From Catellatospora sichuanensis (GTDB lineage Bacteria; Actinomycetota; Actinomycetes; Mycobacteriales; Micromonosporaceae): a stretch of 64,000 nucleotides of DNA. The translations under genes and the position numbers were made by a program. The notes under the pieces were generated by a model. That model was not told where the DNA came from and ran no database searches. It saw nothing but the letters and a program-made list of their open reading frames with translations. This document shows, piece after piece, positions 48,504 through 57,225 of the stretch (position 1 is its first letter; each line of letters starts with the position of its first letter). The stretch covers positions 94,298 through 158,297 of the forward strand of contig NZ_VIQO01000033.1 of NCBI RefSeq assembly GCF_007483665.1, in the 5' to 3' direction.

Positions 48504-49666
48504 CAGACCTGCTCCGTACGGATCTCGGCGACCAGCTCCGCGTACACGGCGCGCACGCCGTCGATGCTGGCCTGCTCGTCGGGCCAGGTGGCGGCCTGGG
48601 ACAGCCCGCGCTCGGCCAGCCGCGACCGCGCGGCCCCGTCGCCGAGCAGCTTGCGCACCGCGCTGTCCAGCCCGTCCGGGTCGCTCGGCTCGATCAGGTG
48701 TGCGCCGTCGCCGACCAGCTCGGGGATGCCGCCGACGGCGGTCGCCACCAGGGGCAGCCCGCCGGTCAGCGCCTCCTGGGCGAACAGCTGGCGCGCCTCC
48801 CAGACGCTGGTCACCACGGCGAGGTCGGCGGCGGCGATCAGGTCCCCGATGTCGGTGCGGTGCCCGAGCAGGGTCACCGGGGCACGCAGCTGCGAGATCT
48901 GGGCGGCGAGGTCGAGGTAGGCCGGGCCCTCGCCGGCGATGAGCACCCGCGGCACCGGGGACATGTCCCGCCAGCGGGCGGCGACGGAGACCAGCATGTC
49001 GTACGCCTTCTGCGGGTGCAGGCGGCCCACGGACAGCACCAGCGGCACCCCGTCGGTCAGGCCCAGCCCGGCGCGCACCGCGGCCCGGCTGCGCCGGGTG
49101 CGCCGCAGCCGGGGGGCGGCCACCGGGGCCATGCGCGCGTCCCTCGCGCCGACCGCGTGGGCGCGCGTGACCAGGTCGCTGGAGGCGCCGAGGGTGACCG
49201 CGGAGGAGCGCGCCACGATCCGCTCCACCAGGGTGTGCACCCGGCCGCGCAGGCCGGCGCGCAGGGGTGCGTTGTGCCAGGTCGTCACGAGCGGGCAGGT
49301 GGGGCGGGACAGCGCGGCGGCCAGACCGGCCCGCAGCCCGTGCGCGTGCACCACGTCGGGGCGCGACGTCGCCAGGAACTGGCGCAGCGTGCGTACCGCC
49401 CGCATGTCACTGGGATGCAGCTCGGCGGGGATCTCAACCGGGTGGAAACTCGCGCCGCGGTCGGTGAAGCGGAAGTGCTCCTCGGTCGAGGCGGGACCGC
49501 AGACGGTCACGTCGCACCCGGCCCGCGTCAGCCCTTCGGCCAGCCCGGCCACGTGCTGCCCGATGCCGCCCGTACTGGAGGCGAGCAGCAGCACGACGCT
49601 GCCGGTCCATTCCGTCCCCGTGGTCAACGGTCCTCCTGCCCTCGCCCGCCGCGCCCGCCCGGTCAT
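48503..49666 (-). CDS. GT4-family glycosyltransferase
   Basis: The 387-residue protein has the GT-B layout of GT4 enzymes: N-terminal GGIGQHVAGLAEGLTRAGCDVTVCGP, then LVLSVGRLHPQKAYDML, VLIAGEGP and the donor-site EARQLFAQEALTGGLPLVATAVGGIPE. It would add a sugar from a nucleotide donor to a lipid or glycan on the inner membrane face. The ATG at 49666 overlaps the murJ stop (ATGA). A TTG at 49627 has a better SD (GGAGG) and is the alternative start. Its place between murJ and a polytopic phosphatase-like gene points to envelope glycan synthesis. Confidence 0.88.
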   Translation of the reverse strand: MTGRARRARAGGPLTTGTEWTGSVVLLLASSTGGIGQHVAGLAEGLTRAGCDVTVCGPASTEEHFRFTDRGASFHPVEIPAELHPSDMRAVRTLRQFLATSRPDVVHAHGLRAGLAAALSRPTCPLVTTWHNAPLRAGLRGRVHTLVERIVARSSAVTLGASSDLVTRAHAVGARDARMAPVAAPRLRRTRRSRAAVRAGLGLTDGVPLVLSVGRLHPQKAYDMLVSVAARWRDMSPVPRVLIAGEGPAYLDLAAQISQLRAPVTLLGHRTDIGDLIAAADLAVVTSVWEARQLFAQEALTGGLPLVATAVGGIPELVGDGAHLIEPSDPDGLDSAVRKLLGDGAARSRLAERGLSQAATWPDEQASIDGVRAVYAELVAEIRTEQV

Positions 49667-51306
49667 CCGCGCCTTCGGCTCACCCGCTCGAGCAGCGGAC
49701 GCAGGTCCGGCAGGTCGAGCAGGGCACACACGAGCAGGAAGACTACAAGCGACACGCCACCGGACAGCATGCCCTGTCCGACCAGACCCATGATGCCTGG
49801 GGTCCCGGAGACGACCGCCCGTCCCGCCTCGACACCGGCCACGGCGCCCGCCATACCGGCCGCACAAGCGGCCAGTGCGGCACGGACCATGCCGGTCAGG
49901 GCGTTACCGCCCGTTCGGGCACGGACCGCCACCGCCAGCAGCACCGCCATCACGAGCATGCCGATGGAGTTCGCCGCGCCCAGCGCCGCCGCCCGCTGCG
50001 AGTCCGGCAGCGCCCCGGACAGGACCACCGCGCTGACGAGCGTGACCGCCCACCCGCCGCTGACCCCGAGCGCGGCGAGCCGGTTCGCGCCCATCGCGTA
50101 CAGGGTGCGCTGGTGCAGTGCGGCCAGCCCGTAGCCGAGCAGGCCCGGCGCGAACGCGAGCACGGCCGCGGTCAGCTCCGCGGTGCCGTCGCCCTCGGTC
50201 AGGAACGCCGCCGCGGGCGCGGCCACCGCGGCCAGCCCGGCCGCGCCGAGCCCGCTGAGCAGCAGCACCGCCCGGCTGGTACGGGCCACGGTGAGCCGCA
50301 GCGCGGCATGGTCGGCGGTGGCGTACGCGGTCGCGATCGCCGGGTAGGCGGCCGTCGCGGCGGGCACTGCGAGCACGGCCCAGGGCAGCAGGTAGAGGGT
50401 CATCGCAAAGTTGTAGAGCGTGACGACGGACGCCGTGTCGGGCGACGAGGCGGGCACCTGACCGGCCAGGATGATCGCGACCAGCAGCGCGACCTGCTGC
50501 GCCACGACCGTGGCCACACCCGCCAGCGCCAGCCCGGTCATCCGCCGTCGCTGCTCGGGCTCCACCCGGAACACCGGCCGCAGCCGCAGGCCCAGCCGGC
50601 CGACCGGAATGATCAGGCACAGTGTGAGCACGACCACGCCGAGGGTGGTGCCGACCGACAGGATCGCCAGCTCGCTCCCGCTCACCGAGCCCGGCGCCGG
50701 ATCGGTGCCGGCCGCGGCGGCGAACAGCAGGTACGCACCGATCACGGTGAGGCTCGACAGCAGCGGGGCCAGCACCGGCCAGGCGAACCGGCGGTGCGCG
50801 TGCAGCACGCCGGTGAGCACGATGCCGATGCCGTAGAGCGGCACCTGGGGCGCGAACACCCGCAGCATCGACACACCGGCGTCGTGCAGCTCCGGGGACG
50901 CCTTGGACTGCAGCAGGGTGACCACCGGGTCGGCCGCGAGCCACAACAGCGCCGCCAGCGGGATCAGGGCCACCAGCGCCCACGTGAGCAGCGCGGATAC
51001 GGTGCGGCGCACCTGGGCGCGGTCACCCGCCGCCAGCGGCCCGGCCAGCAGCGGCACCACCAGGCCGGCCAGCGCCCCGCCGGCCACGATCTCGAAGATG
51101 ATGTTGGGGATGGTGTTGACGGACAGGTACATGCCGCTGAGCCCGCCGTCGCCGACGGTCTTCGCGAACACCAGGGTGCGGCCGAAGCCGGCCACCCGGC
51201 TCAGCACGGTCAGCAGCGCGATCAGCGTCGCGGCGCCCGCGATGCGGGCCGCTGCCGGGCCGGTGCCCGAGGGGGCCGCGGCCTTGTCGTCAGCGGTCAC
51301 GGTCAT
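49663..51306 (-). CDS. MurJ/MviN-family lipid II flippase
   Basis: The 547-residue protein has about 14 membrane helices and the MOP-type flippase signature at its start (ATLIALLTVLSRVAGFGRTLVFAKTVG, then NTIPNIIFEIVAGGAL). The length is near that of core MurJ, without the long C-terminal kinase-like extension of the mycobacterial essential MurJ. It may therefore be a paralogue that flips a different lipid-linked sugar. It overlaps the MraY-like gene by four bases upstream and the GT4 gene by four bases downstream. This gives a synthase-flippase-transferase set in one operon. Confidence 0.86.
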   Translation of the reverse strand: MTVTADDKAAAPSGTGPAAARIAGAATLIALLTVLSRVAGFGRTLVFAKTVGDGGLSGMYLSVNTIPNIIFEIVAGGALAGLVVPLLAGPLAAGDRAQVRRTVSALLTWALVALIPLAALLWLAADPVVTLLQSKASPELHDAGVSMLRVFAPQVPLYGIGIVLTGVLHAHRRFAWPVLAPLLSSLTVIGAYLLFAAAAGTDPAPGSVSGSELAILSVGTTLGVVVLTLCLIIPVGRLGLRLRPVFRVEPEQRRRMTGLALAGVATVVAQQVALLVAIILAGQVPASSPDTASVVTLYNFAMTLYLLPWAVLAVPAATAAYPAIATAYATADHAALRLTVARTSRAVLLLSGLGAAGLAAVAAPAAAFLTEGDGTAELTAAVLAFAPGLLGYGLAALHQRTLYAMGANRLAALGVSGGWAVTLVSAVVLSGALPDSQRAAALGAANSIGMLVMAVLLAVAVRARTGGNALTGMVRAALAACAAGMAGAVAGVEAGRAVVSGTPGIMGLVGQGMLSGGVSLVVFLLVCALLDLPDLRPLLERVSRRRG

Positions 51307-52517
51307 GAAGCGGTACGGCGCGGCGCCCGTGCTCGTGGCCTCGGCTTCTCCGCGGCCGGCCCGGCCGGGGAAACGTCCGTGGCGTGGTCGGCATCCACGG
51401 CGGCCCCGGCATCGCCCGGCCCACCCCCGGCAGCCACCTCACCTCGTGCGCTGCTCGCCTGCTTCGCGCTCTTGCCGGCGGGCCGCTTCACGACCGGCTC
51501 GGCTGCCTCGTCGACGACCTGGGCCGCACCGGGCACCGCCGGTTCCGCAACGTGGCCCGGACCCGACGTGGGCAGTTGTGCGGCTGGAACCTGACCCGGC
51601 TCCGGCGGCACGCCGGTCCGGCTGACGGCCGGAGGCGCGATGACGGCCTCTTCCGTGACGGCGCTCGGCGCGGCCTTGGCGGCGGGAAGGCGGCCCCAGG
51701 CGTCGATCTCGCGCAGCACCGGGGTGCGCTCGATGACCTTGGTGAAGCTGACCTTCTCGCTGGCCGCCGTCAGCGCGGCGATGCCGGCGAGCATGGCGGC
51801 GCGGCCGAACAGCCCGGTGCGGGCGGTCGCGCTGACCCCGAGCAGCGCGCCGAGCGCGTTCGCGCCGGAGTCGCCGAGCATGATCTCTTCGCCGAGGTCG
51901 GCGGGCAGCAGGCCGACGCTCGCGCCGACCGGACCGGCGGCCAGGCCGCCCGCCCGGGTGGCGGTCAGCGGGACGCCGACCAGCACACCGGCCTTGAGCG
52001 CGCGGCCAGGGCGCAGGTCGAGCAGGTTCATCAGGTTCGCGCTGCCGGCGATCACACCGGCGCCCAGGGCCACCTCGGCAGCCCGGCCGAACCTGCCCCG
52101 TTCCCGGCGGTTGGGCAGTAGCGCCGCGGCGACGAACGCGCCCGCGCCCACCCCGGCGATCTTCACCAGGCCGCTGGTGACCCGGCCCTCGCGCAGCGCC
52201 CGCAGGTGTCCACGGAAGCCCTTGTCGGCCTTCTGGTCGGGGCGTGCGCCCACGACGTCGTCGTACAGGCCCACCGCGCCGCTGGACAGGCCCGCGGCCA
52301 GCGCGGCGGCGGCGGTGCGCGGGTCGCCCGCGCCGAGAGCGCTGGTGACGCTCGCCGAGACCGCCAGCGCGGGGCCGCCGGCCAGGGTGAGCGTGCGTCC
52401 GCGGAAGTTCGTCCGCTCCAACTCCTTGGCCCGGGGCTGGTCGCGCACCATACGCAGGGCGGCCCGGGCGCCGTAAGCGCCCAGGCCGATCAGTGCCGCT
52501 CTGGCGAGTAAGCCCAC
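51303..52517 (-). CDS. MraY/WecA-like membrane glycosyl-phosphotransferase family protein
   Basis: The 404-residue protein has several membrane helices in its first 280 residues. It keeps acidic motifs of the polyprenyl-phosphate sugar-phosphate transferase family: GLYDDVVG (the DD pair), NLMNLLDLRPGRALK and MLGDSGANALGALLG. The hydrophobic segments are short and Ala-rich, so activity is not assured. The C-terminal ~120 residues are a soluble Ala/Pro-rich tail. It lies seven bases after the SteB-like gene and overlaps the flippase gene, which suggests that it starts a lipid-linked glycan later flipped by MurJ-like protein. Confidence 0.78.
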   Translation of the reverse strand: MGLLARAALIGLGAYGARAALRMVRDQPRAKELERTNFRGRTLTLAGGPALAVSASVTSALGAGDPRTAAAALAAGLSSGAVGLYDDVVGARPDQKADKGFRGHLRALREGRVTSGLVKIAGVGAGAFVAAALLPNRRERGRFGRAAEVALGAGVIAGSANLMNLLDLRPGRALKAGVLVGVPLTATRAGGLAAGPVGASVGLLPADLGEEIMLGDSGANALGALLGVSATARTGLFGRAAMLAGIAALTAASEKVSFTKVIERTPVLREIDAWGRLPAAKAAPSAVTEEAVIAPPAVSRTGVPPEPGQVPAAQLPTSGPGHVAEPAVPGAAQVVDEAAEPVVKRPAGKSAKQASSARGEVAAGGGPGDAGAAVDADHATDVSPAGPAAEKPRPRARAPRRTAS

Positions 52518-52523
52518 GTCAGC

Positions 52524-53453
52524 TCACTTCTGCTGCTGCGGCAGCAGCGCGCTGGCGTTGGGGCCGACGCCGTAGTGGCCCGCCTTGCTGTCGGAGAACT
52601 GCTCGTGCAGCGCCAGCGCGACGGCGACCTGGCCCTGCACCGTCTCCGCGTTGTCCACGGTCGAGATGGTCTTGGCGAGCGTGGCGTCGTCGCGTACCTC
52701 GATCATGAGGTTGCCCTCGCCGCCGAGCACGCCACCGACCACCGCCACGCCTGCGTGGTCGAACTGCACCGCAGTGGTGACCACGGAGGCGTTCTTGCCC
52801 GCCGCCTGGCTGTCGGTGTACGGCGAGCCGCTCACCAGCACGACCGCCTCGGCCGGGCCGGACACGGCCCCGCTGGTGGTCAGGTAGCCGAGCTTGCTGT
52901 ACGACGTGAGCACCGCGGCGCGGTCCGGCGCGGGCACGGCCGGGCTGCGGTCCAGCAGCACTGCGGCCAGCAGCGCGCTGGAGGACTCGACACCGTCGCT
53001 GTTGGCCGGGATCGCGGTGGTCGGCACGCTGGCCGGCTCCGCCTTGTTCTCCAGGTCGAGCAGCTCGACGCTGTGGTCCGGGTTGAAGAACTTGTCGGTC
53101 AGCTCGACCGTGCCGGCGATCTTGGCACCGGCGGTCTTGAGGATGTTCTCGACGCCCTCGACCTGGTCGCGACCCGAGGGCAGCACCAGCAGCAGCACCC
53201 GACGGTTGGTGAGCTTGCCGTTCAGCATGATCGGCGCGGCCTCGGTGACGAACTGCTCCTCGCGGTTGGCCTGGTCACGCAGACCGGTGACCTGGTCGCG
53301 CAGCTGCGAGTTGGTCGCGCGCAGCGCGTTGACGTTCTTCTCCAGGGCGTCGGCCGCCGGGCCGTTGAGCGCGGCAGTCCCCACGACCAGCCCGATCGCC
53401 AGGGCCAGGAATACCGCCGTCATGGACACCACGTGGTACCTAAAGTTGATCAC
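52524..53453 (-). CDS. steB: SteB/MctB-like (copper-transporter family) cell-division protein
   Basis: The 309-residue protein begins with one membrane helix (VSMTAVFLALAIGLVVGTAAL). A coiled coil (LEKNVNALRATNSQLRDQVTGLRDQ) and an extracytoplasmic alpha/beta domain follow. The family is named for the mycobacterial copper-linked protein MctB (Rv1698). In Corynebacterium, the same protein next to SteA is SteB, which with SteA controls daughter-cell separation. The neighbour here is SteA, so the SteB role is more likely. The start is GTG 53453 (INFRYHVVS). Confidence 0.85.
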   Translation of the reverse strand: MINFRYHVVSMTAVFLALAIGLVVGTAALNGPAADALEKNVNALRATNSQLRDQVTGLRDQANREEQFVTEAAPIMLNGKLTNRRVLLLVLPSGRDQVEGVENILKTAGAKIAGTVELTDKFFNPDHSVELLDLENKAEPASVPTTAIPANSDGVESSSALLAAVLLDRSPAVPAPDRAAVLTSYSKLGYLTTSGAVSGPAEAVVLVSGSPYTDSQAAGKNASVVTTAVQFDHAGVAVVGGVLGGEGNLMIEVRDDATLAKTISTVDNAETVQGQVAVALALHEQFSDSKAGHYGVGPNASALLPQQQK

Positions 53454-53479
53454 GTCAGAGCCTCTTGATCGTCCGGGTC

Positions 53480-54658
53480 CTAGAACAGCCGCTGCAGGTG
53501 GAACATCACGTCGTCCCACCACTCCGCGGCCAGCGACAGGTAGGCCTTGCCGACCGTGGACACGGCGACAGCCGCGGCCATCGCCGCGATGGCGGACAAT
53601 ACCAGCAAAAGCAACGAGGAACCTGAAATGCTCTGCCGGTAGAGCCGGCTCACACCCTTGGCGTCGACCAGCTTGCCGCCCACCCGCAGCCGGGTGAGGA
53701 ACGTCGAAGCCATACCCCCGCGGCCCTTGTCCAAAAACTCGACCAGCGTCGCGTGTGTGCCGACCGCCACGATCAGGGTCGCGCCCTTCTCGTCGGCCAG
53801 CAGCATCGCGATGTCCTCGCTGGTCGCCGCCGCCGGGAAGGTGATCCCGGACACACCGAGCTGGTGCACCCGGTCCAGACCCGGCGCCCGGCCGTCGGGA
53901 TAGGCGTGCACGACCACCTCGGCGCCGCACCGCAGCACGTCGTCGGTGACCGAGTCCATGTCACCGATGATCATGTCGGGCGTGTAGCCCGCCTCGACCA
54001 GCGCGTCCGCACCGCCGTCCACCCCGATCAGCACCGGCTTGAACTCGCGGATGTACGGCCGGAGCACGTCCAGATCGGCCTTGTAGTCGTAACCGCGTAC
54101 CACGATCAGGCAGTGCCGGCCGGAGATCTGAGTCTTGATATCGGGCACGCCGACACCGTCGAGCAGCAGCTCCCGCTCCTGCTTGAGGTACTCCATGGTG
54201 TTCGCGGCGAACGCCTCCAGCTGCACCGACAGGCCCTCGCGGGCGTCGAGCATGGCCTTGGAGATGGAGTCGCCGTCCTGGCGCACCCCGTGCGCCACCG
54301 GCTCACCGCGTACGAAGACGGTGTTGCCTTCGACCCGGACCGAATCACCCTCGCGGATCTGCTGGAACACCCCCTCGCCGAGATCGTCGAGCAGGGTGAT
54401 GCCGGCCTCGACCAGCACCTGGGGACCGAGGTTGGGGTAGCGGCCCGAGATGGAGGGCTTGGCGTTGAGCACCGCCGCCACCCCCACGGCCACCAGGGAG
54501 TCGGCCGCGACCCGGTCGATGTCGACGTGATCGATCACGGCGATCTCGCCCGGGCGCAGTCGACCGACCAGACGTTTGGTCCGGCGATCGAGCCGTGCGG
54601 TGCCGGTCAGGATCCCCGGTTCGGCGGGCCGGGTCCGGCGCAAGGTGGGAAGACGCAT
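53480..54658 (-). CDS. steA: SteA-like cytokinetic ring protein
   Basis: The 392-residue protein has a thiamin-pyrophosphokinase-like core (LIGVDGGADALVEAGYTPDMIIGDMDSVTDD) after an N-terminal domain (GRLRPGEIAVIDHVDIDRVAADSLV). One membrane helix (SISGSSLLLLVLSAIAAMAAAVAV) sits near the C-terminus. This is the layout of SteA, which sits at the septum with SteB and regulates cell-wall hydrolysis. ATG 54658 has AGGA eight bases upstream; ATG 54667 is the alternative. It heads the operon steA-steB-MraY-like-MurJ-GT4-phosphatase-like. Confidence 0.88.
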   Translation of the reverse strand: MRLPTLRRTRPAEPGILTGTARLDRRTKRLVGRLRPGEIAVIDHVDIDRVAADSLVAVGVAAVLNAKPSISGRYPNLGPQVLVEAGITLLDDLGEGVFQQIREGDSVRVEGNTVFVRGEPVAHGVRQDGDSISKAMLDAREGLSVQLEAFAANTMEYLKQERELLLDGVGVPDIKTQISGRHCLIVVRGYDYKADLDVLRPYIREFKPVLIGVDGGADALVEAGYTPDMIIGDMDSVTDDVLRCGAEVVVHAYPDGRAPGLDRVHQLGVSGITFPAAATSEDIAMLLADEKGATLIVAVGTHATLVEFLDKGRGGMASTFLTRLRVGGKLVDAKGVSRLYRQSISGSSLLLLVLSAIAAMAAAVAVSTVGKAYLSLAAEWWDDVMFHLQRLF

Positions 54659-54805
54659 CGCAGCCATCCTGGCATGTCAGTCCGGTATTGGCGCGTACGA
54701 CACCCGTTGATCGGCCCAGACGGGCTGAATTGTGATGTCCGAAACCTCGCGCGACATCAACGGTAACCGCAACGGCACGCGACCGCCGACCCGAAGATCG
54801 CCACC

Positions 54806-54811
54806 TACAGT
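54806..54811 (+). promoter_or_regulatory. -10 box of the SMR gene (leaderless start)
   Basis: TACAGT ends seven bases before GTG 54819, and no SD is present, consistent with a leaderless message. No -35 element is clear. Confidence 0.4.
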
Positions 54812-54818
54812 GAGCCTC

Positions 54819-55142
54819 GTGATCTACGTCATGCTCGCCGGAGCCATCCTCGCCGAAGTCGTCGCCACCGTGTGCCTGCGCGCCTCCGCGGGCTTCACCA
54901 AGCCGATCCCCTCCGTGGTGGTGGTCGTGGGCTACGTCACCGCGTTCGTACTCCTGAGCCAGGTGCTCAAGCGCGGCATGGCCCTCGGGCTGGCGTACGG
55001 CATCTGGGCGGGCATCGGCGTGGCCCTGGTCGCCCTGGCCGGCGTGGTCTTCTTCCAGGACCGGTTCAGCTGGCTCCAGGTCGTGGGGCTGGTCCTCGTC
55101 GCGGCCGGCGTGGTCGCCCTGGAACTCGGTCAGCAGCACTGA
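54819..55142 (+). CDS. Small multidrug resistance (SMR) family transporter
   Basis: The 107-residue protein has four membrane helices and the EmrE pattern: Glu in AGAILAEVVATVCLRAS (the proton/drug-binding acidic residue), GLAYGIWAGIGVALVAL in helix 3 and VVGLVLVAAGVVALEL in helix 4. SMR dimers export cationic drugs or guanidinium in exchange for protons. The GTG at 54819 aligns with the EmrE start. It is the only plus-strand gene in the 38-64 kb block and sits between two very long hairpins and recN, which suggests later insertion into the conserved order. Confidence 0.92.
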   Translation: MIYVMLAGAILAEVVATVCLRASAGFTKPIPSVVVVVGYVTAFVLLSQVLKRGMALGLAYGIWAGIGVALVALAGVVFFQDRFSWLQVVGLVLVAAGVVALELGQQH

Positions 55143-55192
55143 CCCGCCCCTCGCCTACCGCCCCGGGCGGCGCGCTCCCTGCCCCGCCTTTG

Positions 55193-55259
55193 CATTGACA
55201 GTGGCCTATCACATCGACTCTGATCTCGAAATAGTCGATGTGATAGGCCACCGTCAATG
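55193..55259. repeat. Long near-perfect inverted repeat (27-base arms), terminator or mobile-element remnant
   Basis: Arms 55193-55219 and 55233-55259 match at 26 of 27 positions around a 13-base loop. The element is only about half GC, far below the surroundings. It lies 50 bases after the SMR stop and faces the recN terminator. It may end SMR transcription or be a remnant of a small mobile element. No coding frame is present. Confidence 0.7.
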
Positions 55260-55281
55260 CCAGAACGGGTGCGCCAGAACG

Positions 55282-55329
55282 CGCTGAGGGCGGTGCGCGC
55301 CACGGGTGTGGTGCGCACCGCCCTCAGCG
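55282..55329 (-). terminator. 17-bp-stem hairpin after recN
   Basis: Arms 55282-55298 and 55313-55329 (CGCTGAGGGCGGTGCGC and its complement) are perfect with a 14-base loop, 11 bases after the recN stop. It probably terminates the recN transcript. Confidence 0.7.
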
Positions 55330-55340
55330 GTGGTACGGGG

Positions 55341-57086
55341 TCAGGCGGCGCGTTCGCGGGCCGCCACGGCCATCAGCTCCTCCGCGTGGGCGATGCCCAG
55401 ATCGGAGTCGGGCAGGCCGGCCAGCATGCGGGCAAGTTCACGGGCCCGCTCGGTCTCCTCGACGACGCGTACGCCGCTCGTGGTGATCGCGCCGCCGGTG
55501 TCCTTGGCCACCACCAGGTGGCGGTCGGCGAACGCGGCGACCTGCGGCAGGTGCGTGACGACCAGCACCTGGTGGTTGCGGGCCAGCCGGGCCAGCCGGC
55601 GTCCGATCTCCACCGCGGCGCGGCCGCCGACACCCGAGTCCACCTCGTCGAAGACCAGCGTGGGCGGGCCGCCGACACCGGCGAACACGACCTCGATGGC
55701 GAGCATCACCCGGGACAGCTCGCCGCCGGACGCGCCCTTCTGCAACGGCAGCGCGGGCGCACCGGGATGCGCCAGCAGGCGCAGCTCGATGTCGTCGGCC
55801 CCGTCGGGGGTGATCCCGGACTCGACCCCGTCGACCACGAGGCTGATGTCACCGGCCGGGCGCGGCACGACCAGCACCGAGATGCGGGCGTGCGGCATGG
55901 CCAGGCCGGCCAGCTCCACGGTGACCTTGTCGGCGAACCGCCCGGCGGCGTCCAGCCGGGCCGCGCGCAGCTTCGCGGCGAGCTCGGCGACCTCACCGGC
56001 GAGCCGGTTCATCTCGCGCTCCAGCTCGTCGAGCAGCTCGTCGGAGGTGTCCAGCGCGGCCAGGCGGGCCTTGGCGTTGTCGGCCCAGGCGATGACGCCG
56101 TCGATGTCGTCGGCGTACTTGCGGGTCAGTGAGCGCAGCGCGGCGCGGCGCTCGTAGATCTGCTGCAGCCGGGCCGGGTCGGCGTCCAGACTGGCCAGGT
56201 ACGTCGACAGCTCCACGGACACGTCGCCGAGCAGCGACGCGGCCTCCTCCAGGCGGGCGGCGTACTCCCCCAGCTTCGCGTCCACGGTGGACTGCGACTC
56301 CAGGGTGCGCCGGGCGGTGCCGACCAGGCTGGTCGCGTCCTCGCTGTCGGTCTCGCCGCCGCCCGCGATCGCCTGGTGCGCGATGTGCGCGGCGGTGCGC
56401 AGACCCTCGGCGTGCTCCAGGCGCTGGGCCTCGGCGCGCAGCTCCTCGTCCTCGCCGGCCTGCGGGTCCACCCGCGTGATCTCGTCGAGGCCGAGCCGCA
56501 GCAGGTCGGCCTCCTGGGCCCGGGTGCGCGCGTTGGCCCGCCGGTCGGCGAGGTCCTCGGCCACGGCCCGCCAGCGGCCGAACAACTCCTTGAACTCCAC
56601 CAGCAGCTTCTCGTGCTCCGGGCCGGCGAACCGGTCCAGCGCACCGCGCTGCTCCGACGGCCGCAGCAGGCGCAGCTGGTCGGACTGCCCGTGCACCGCG
56701 ACGACCTGCTCACCGACGTCGCTGAGCAGCGACACCGGCACGGTCCGCCCGCCCACGTGGGCCTTGGAGCGGCCCTCGACGGTGACGGTGCGGCTCATCA
56801 GCAGCGTGCCGTCGTCGTCGGACTCGGCTCCCGCCTCGGCGACGCGGGCGGCCACGGCACTGGCCGCGCTGCCCGACAGCCGCAGCCGGCCCTCGACCGT
56901 GGCCCGGCCCGGCTCGGCCCGCACCCGGCCGGCGTCGGCACGCCCGCCGAACAGCAGCCCCAGCCCGGTGACGACCATGGTCTTGCCGGCACCGGTCTCA
57001 CCGGTGATGACATTCATGCCACGGGTCAGCGGGAGGGTGGTGTCCTCGATCACGCCGAGACCGGTGATACGCAACTCTTCCAGCAC
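55341..57086 (-). CDS. recN: DNA repair protein RecN
   Basis: The 581-residue SMC-like ATPase acts in double-strand break repair. It has the N-terminal Walker A GETGAGKT (about residues 29-36), a central coiled-coil region, the ABC signature GASGGELSRVMLA and Walker B PTLVFDEVDSGVGG. Length and order match RecN. It is the first minus-strand gene of the tlyA-nadK-recN group to be followed by a hairpin; a 139-base gap separates it from nadK, with no gene in it. Confidence 0.96.
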   Translation of the reverse strand: MLEELRITGLGVIEDTTLPLTRGMNVITGETGAGKTMVVTGLGLLFGGRADAGRVRAEPGRATVEGRLRLSGSAASAVAARVAEAGAESDDDGTLLMSRTVTVEGRSKAHVGGRTVPVSLLSDVGEQVVAVHGQSDQLRLLRPSEQRGALDRFAGPEHEKLLVEFKELFGRWRAVAEDLADRRANARTRAQEADLLRLGLDEITRVDPQAGEDEELRAEAQRLEHAEGLRTAAHIAHQAIAGGGETDSEDATSLVGTARRTLESQSTVDAKLGEYAARLEEAASLLGDVSVELSTYLASLDADPARLQQIYERRAALRSLTRKYADDIDGVIAWADNAKARLAALDTSDELLDELEREMNRLAGEVAELAAKLRAARLDAAGRFADKVTVELAGLAMPHARISVLVVPRPAGDISLVVDGVESGITPDGADDIELRLLAHPGAPALPLQKGASGGELSRVMLAIEVVFAGVGGPPTLVFDEVDSGVGGRAAVEIGRRLARLARNHQVLVVTHLPQVAAFADRHLVVAKDTGGAITTSGVRVVEETERARELARMLAGLPDSDLGIAHAEELMAVAARERAA

Positions 57087-57225
57087 AGCAGATGACAGTA
57101 GCCCGCCCCTCCGACAGTGTCACGCCGGGCCGCCGTGCCAGGTGCCGCCGAGGGCGGATCCCGCACCGCGAACGGCCCGGTGGGAGCGCTGCGCCGCAGC
57201 GCGCGCCACATTCGCGGGTACGCCG

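Noticed and set aside
55193..55259. A tRNA gene in the AT-richer element
   Set aside because: It is one long hairpin with no cloverleaf arms or T-loop sequence.
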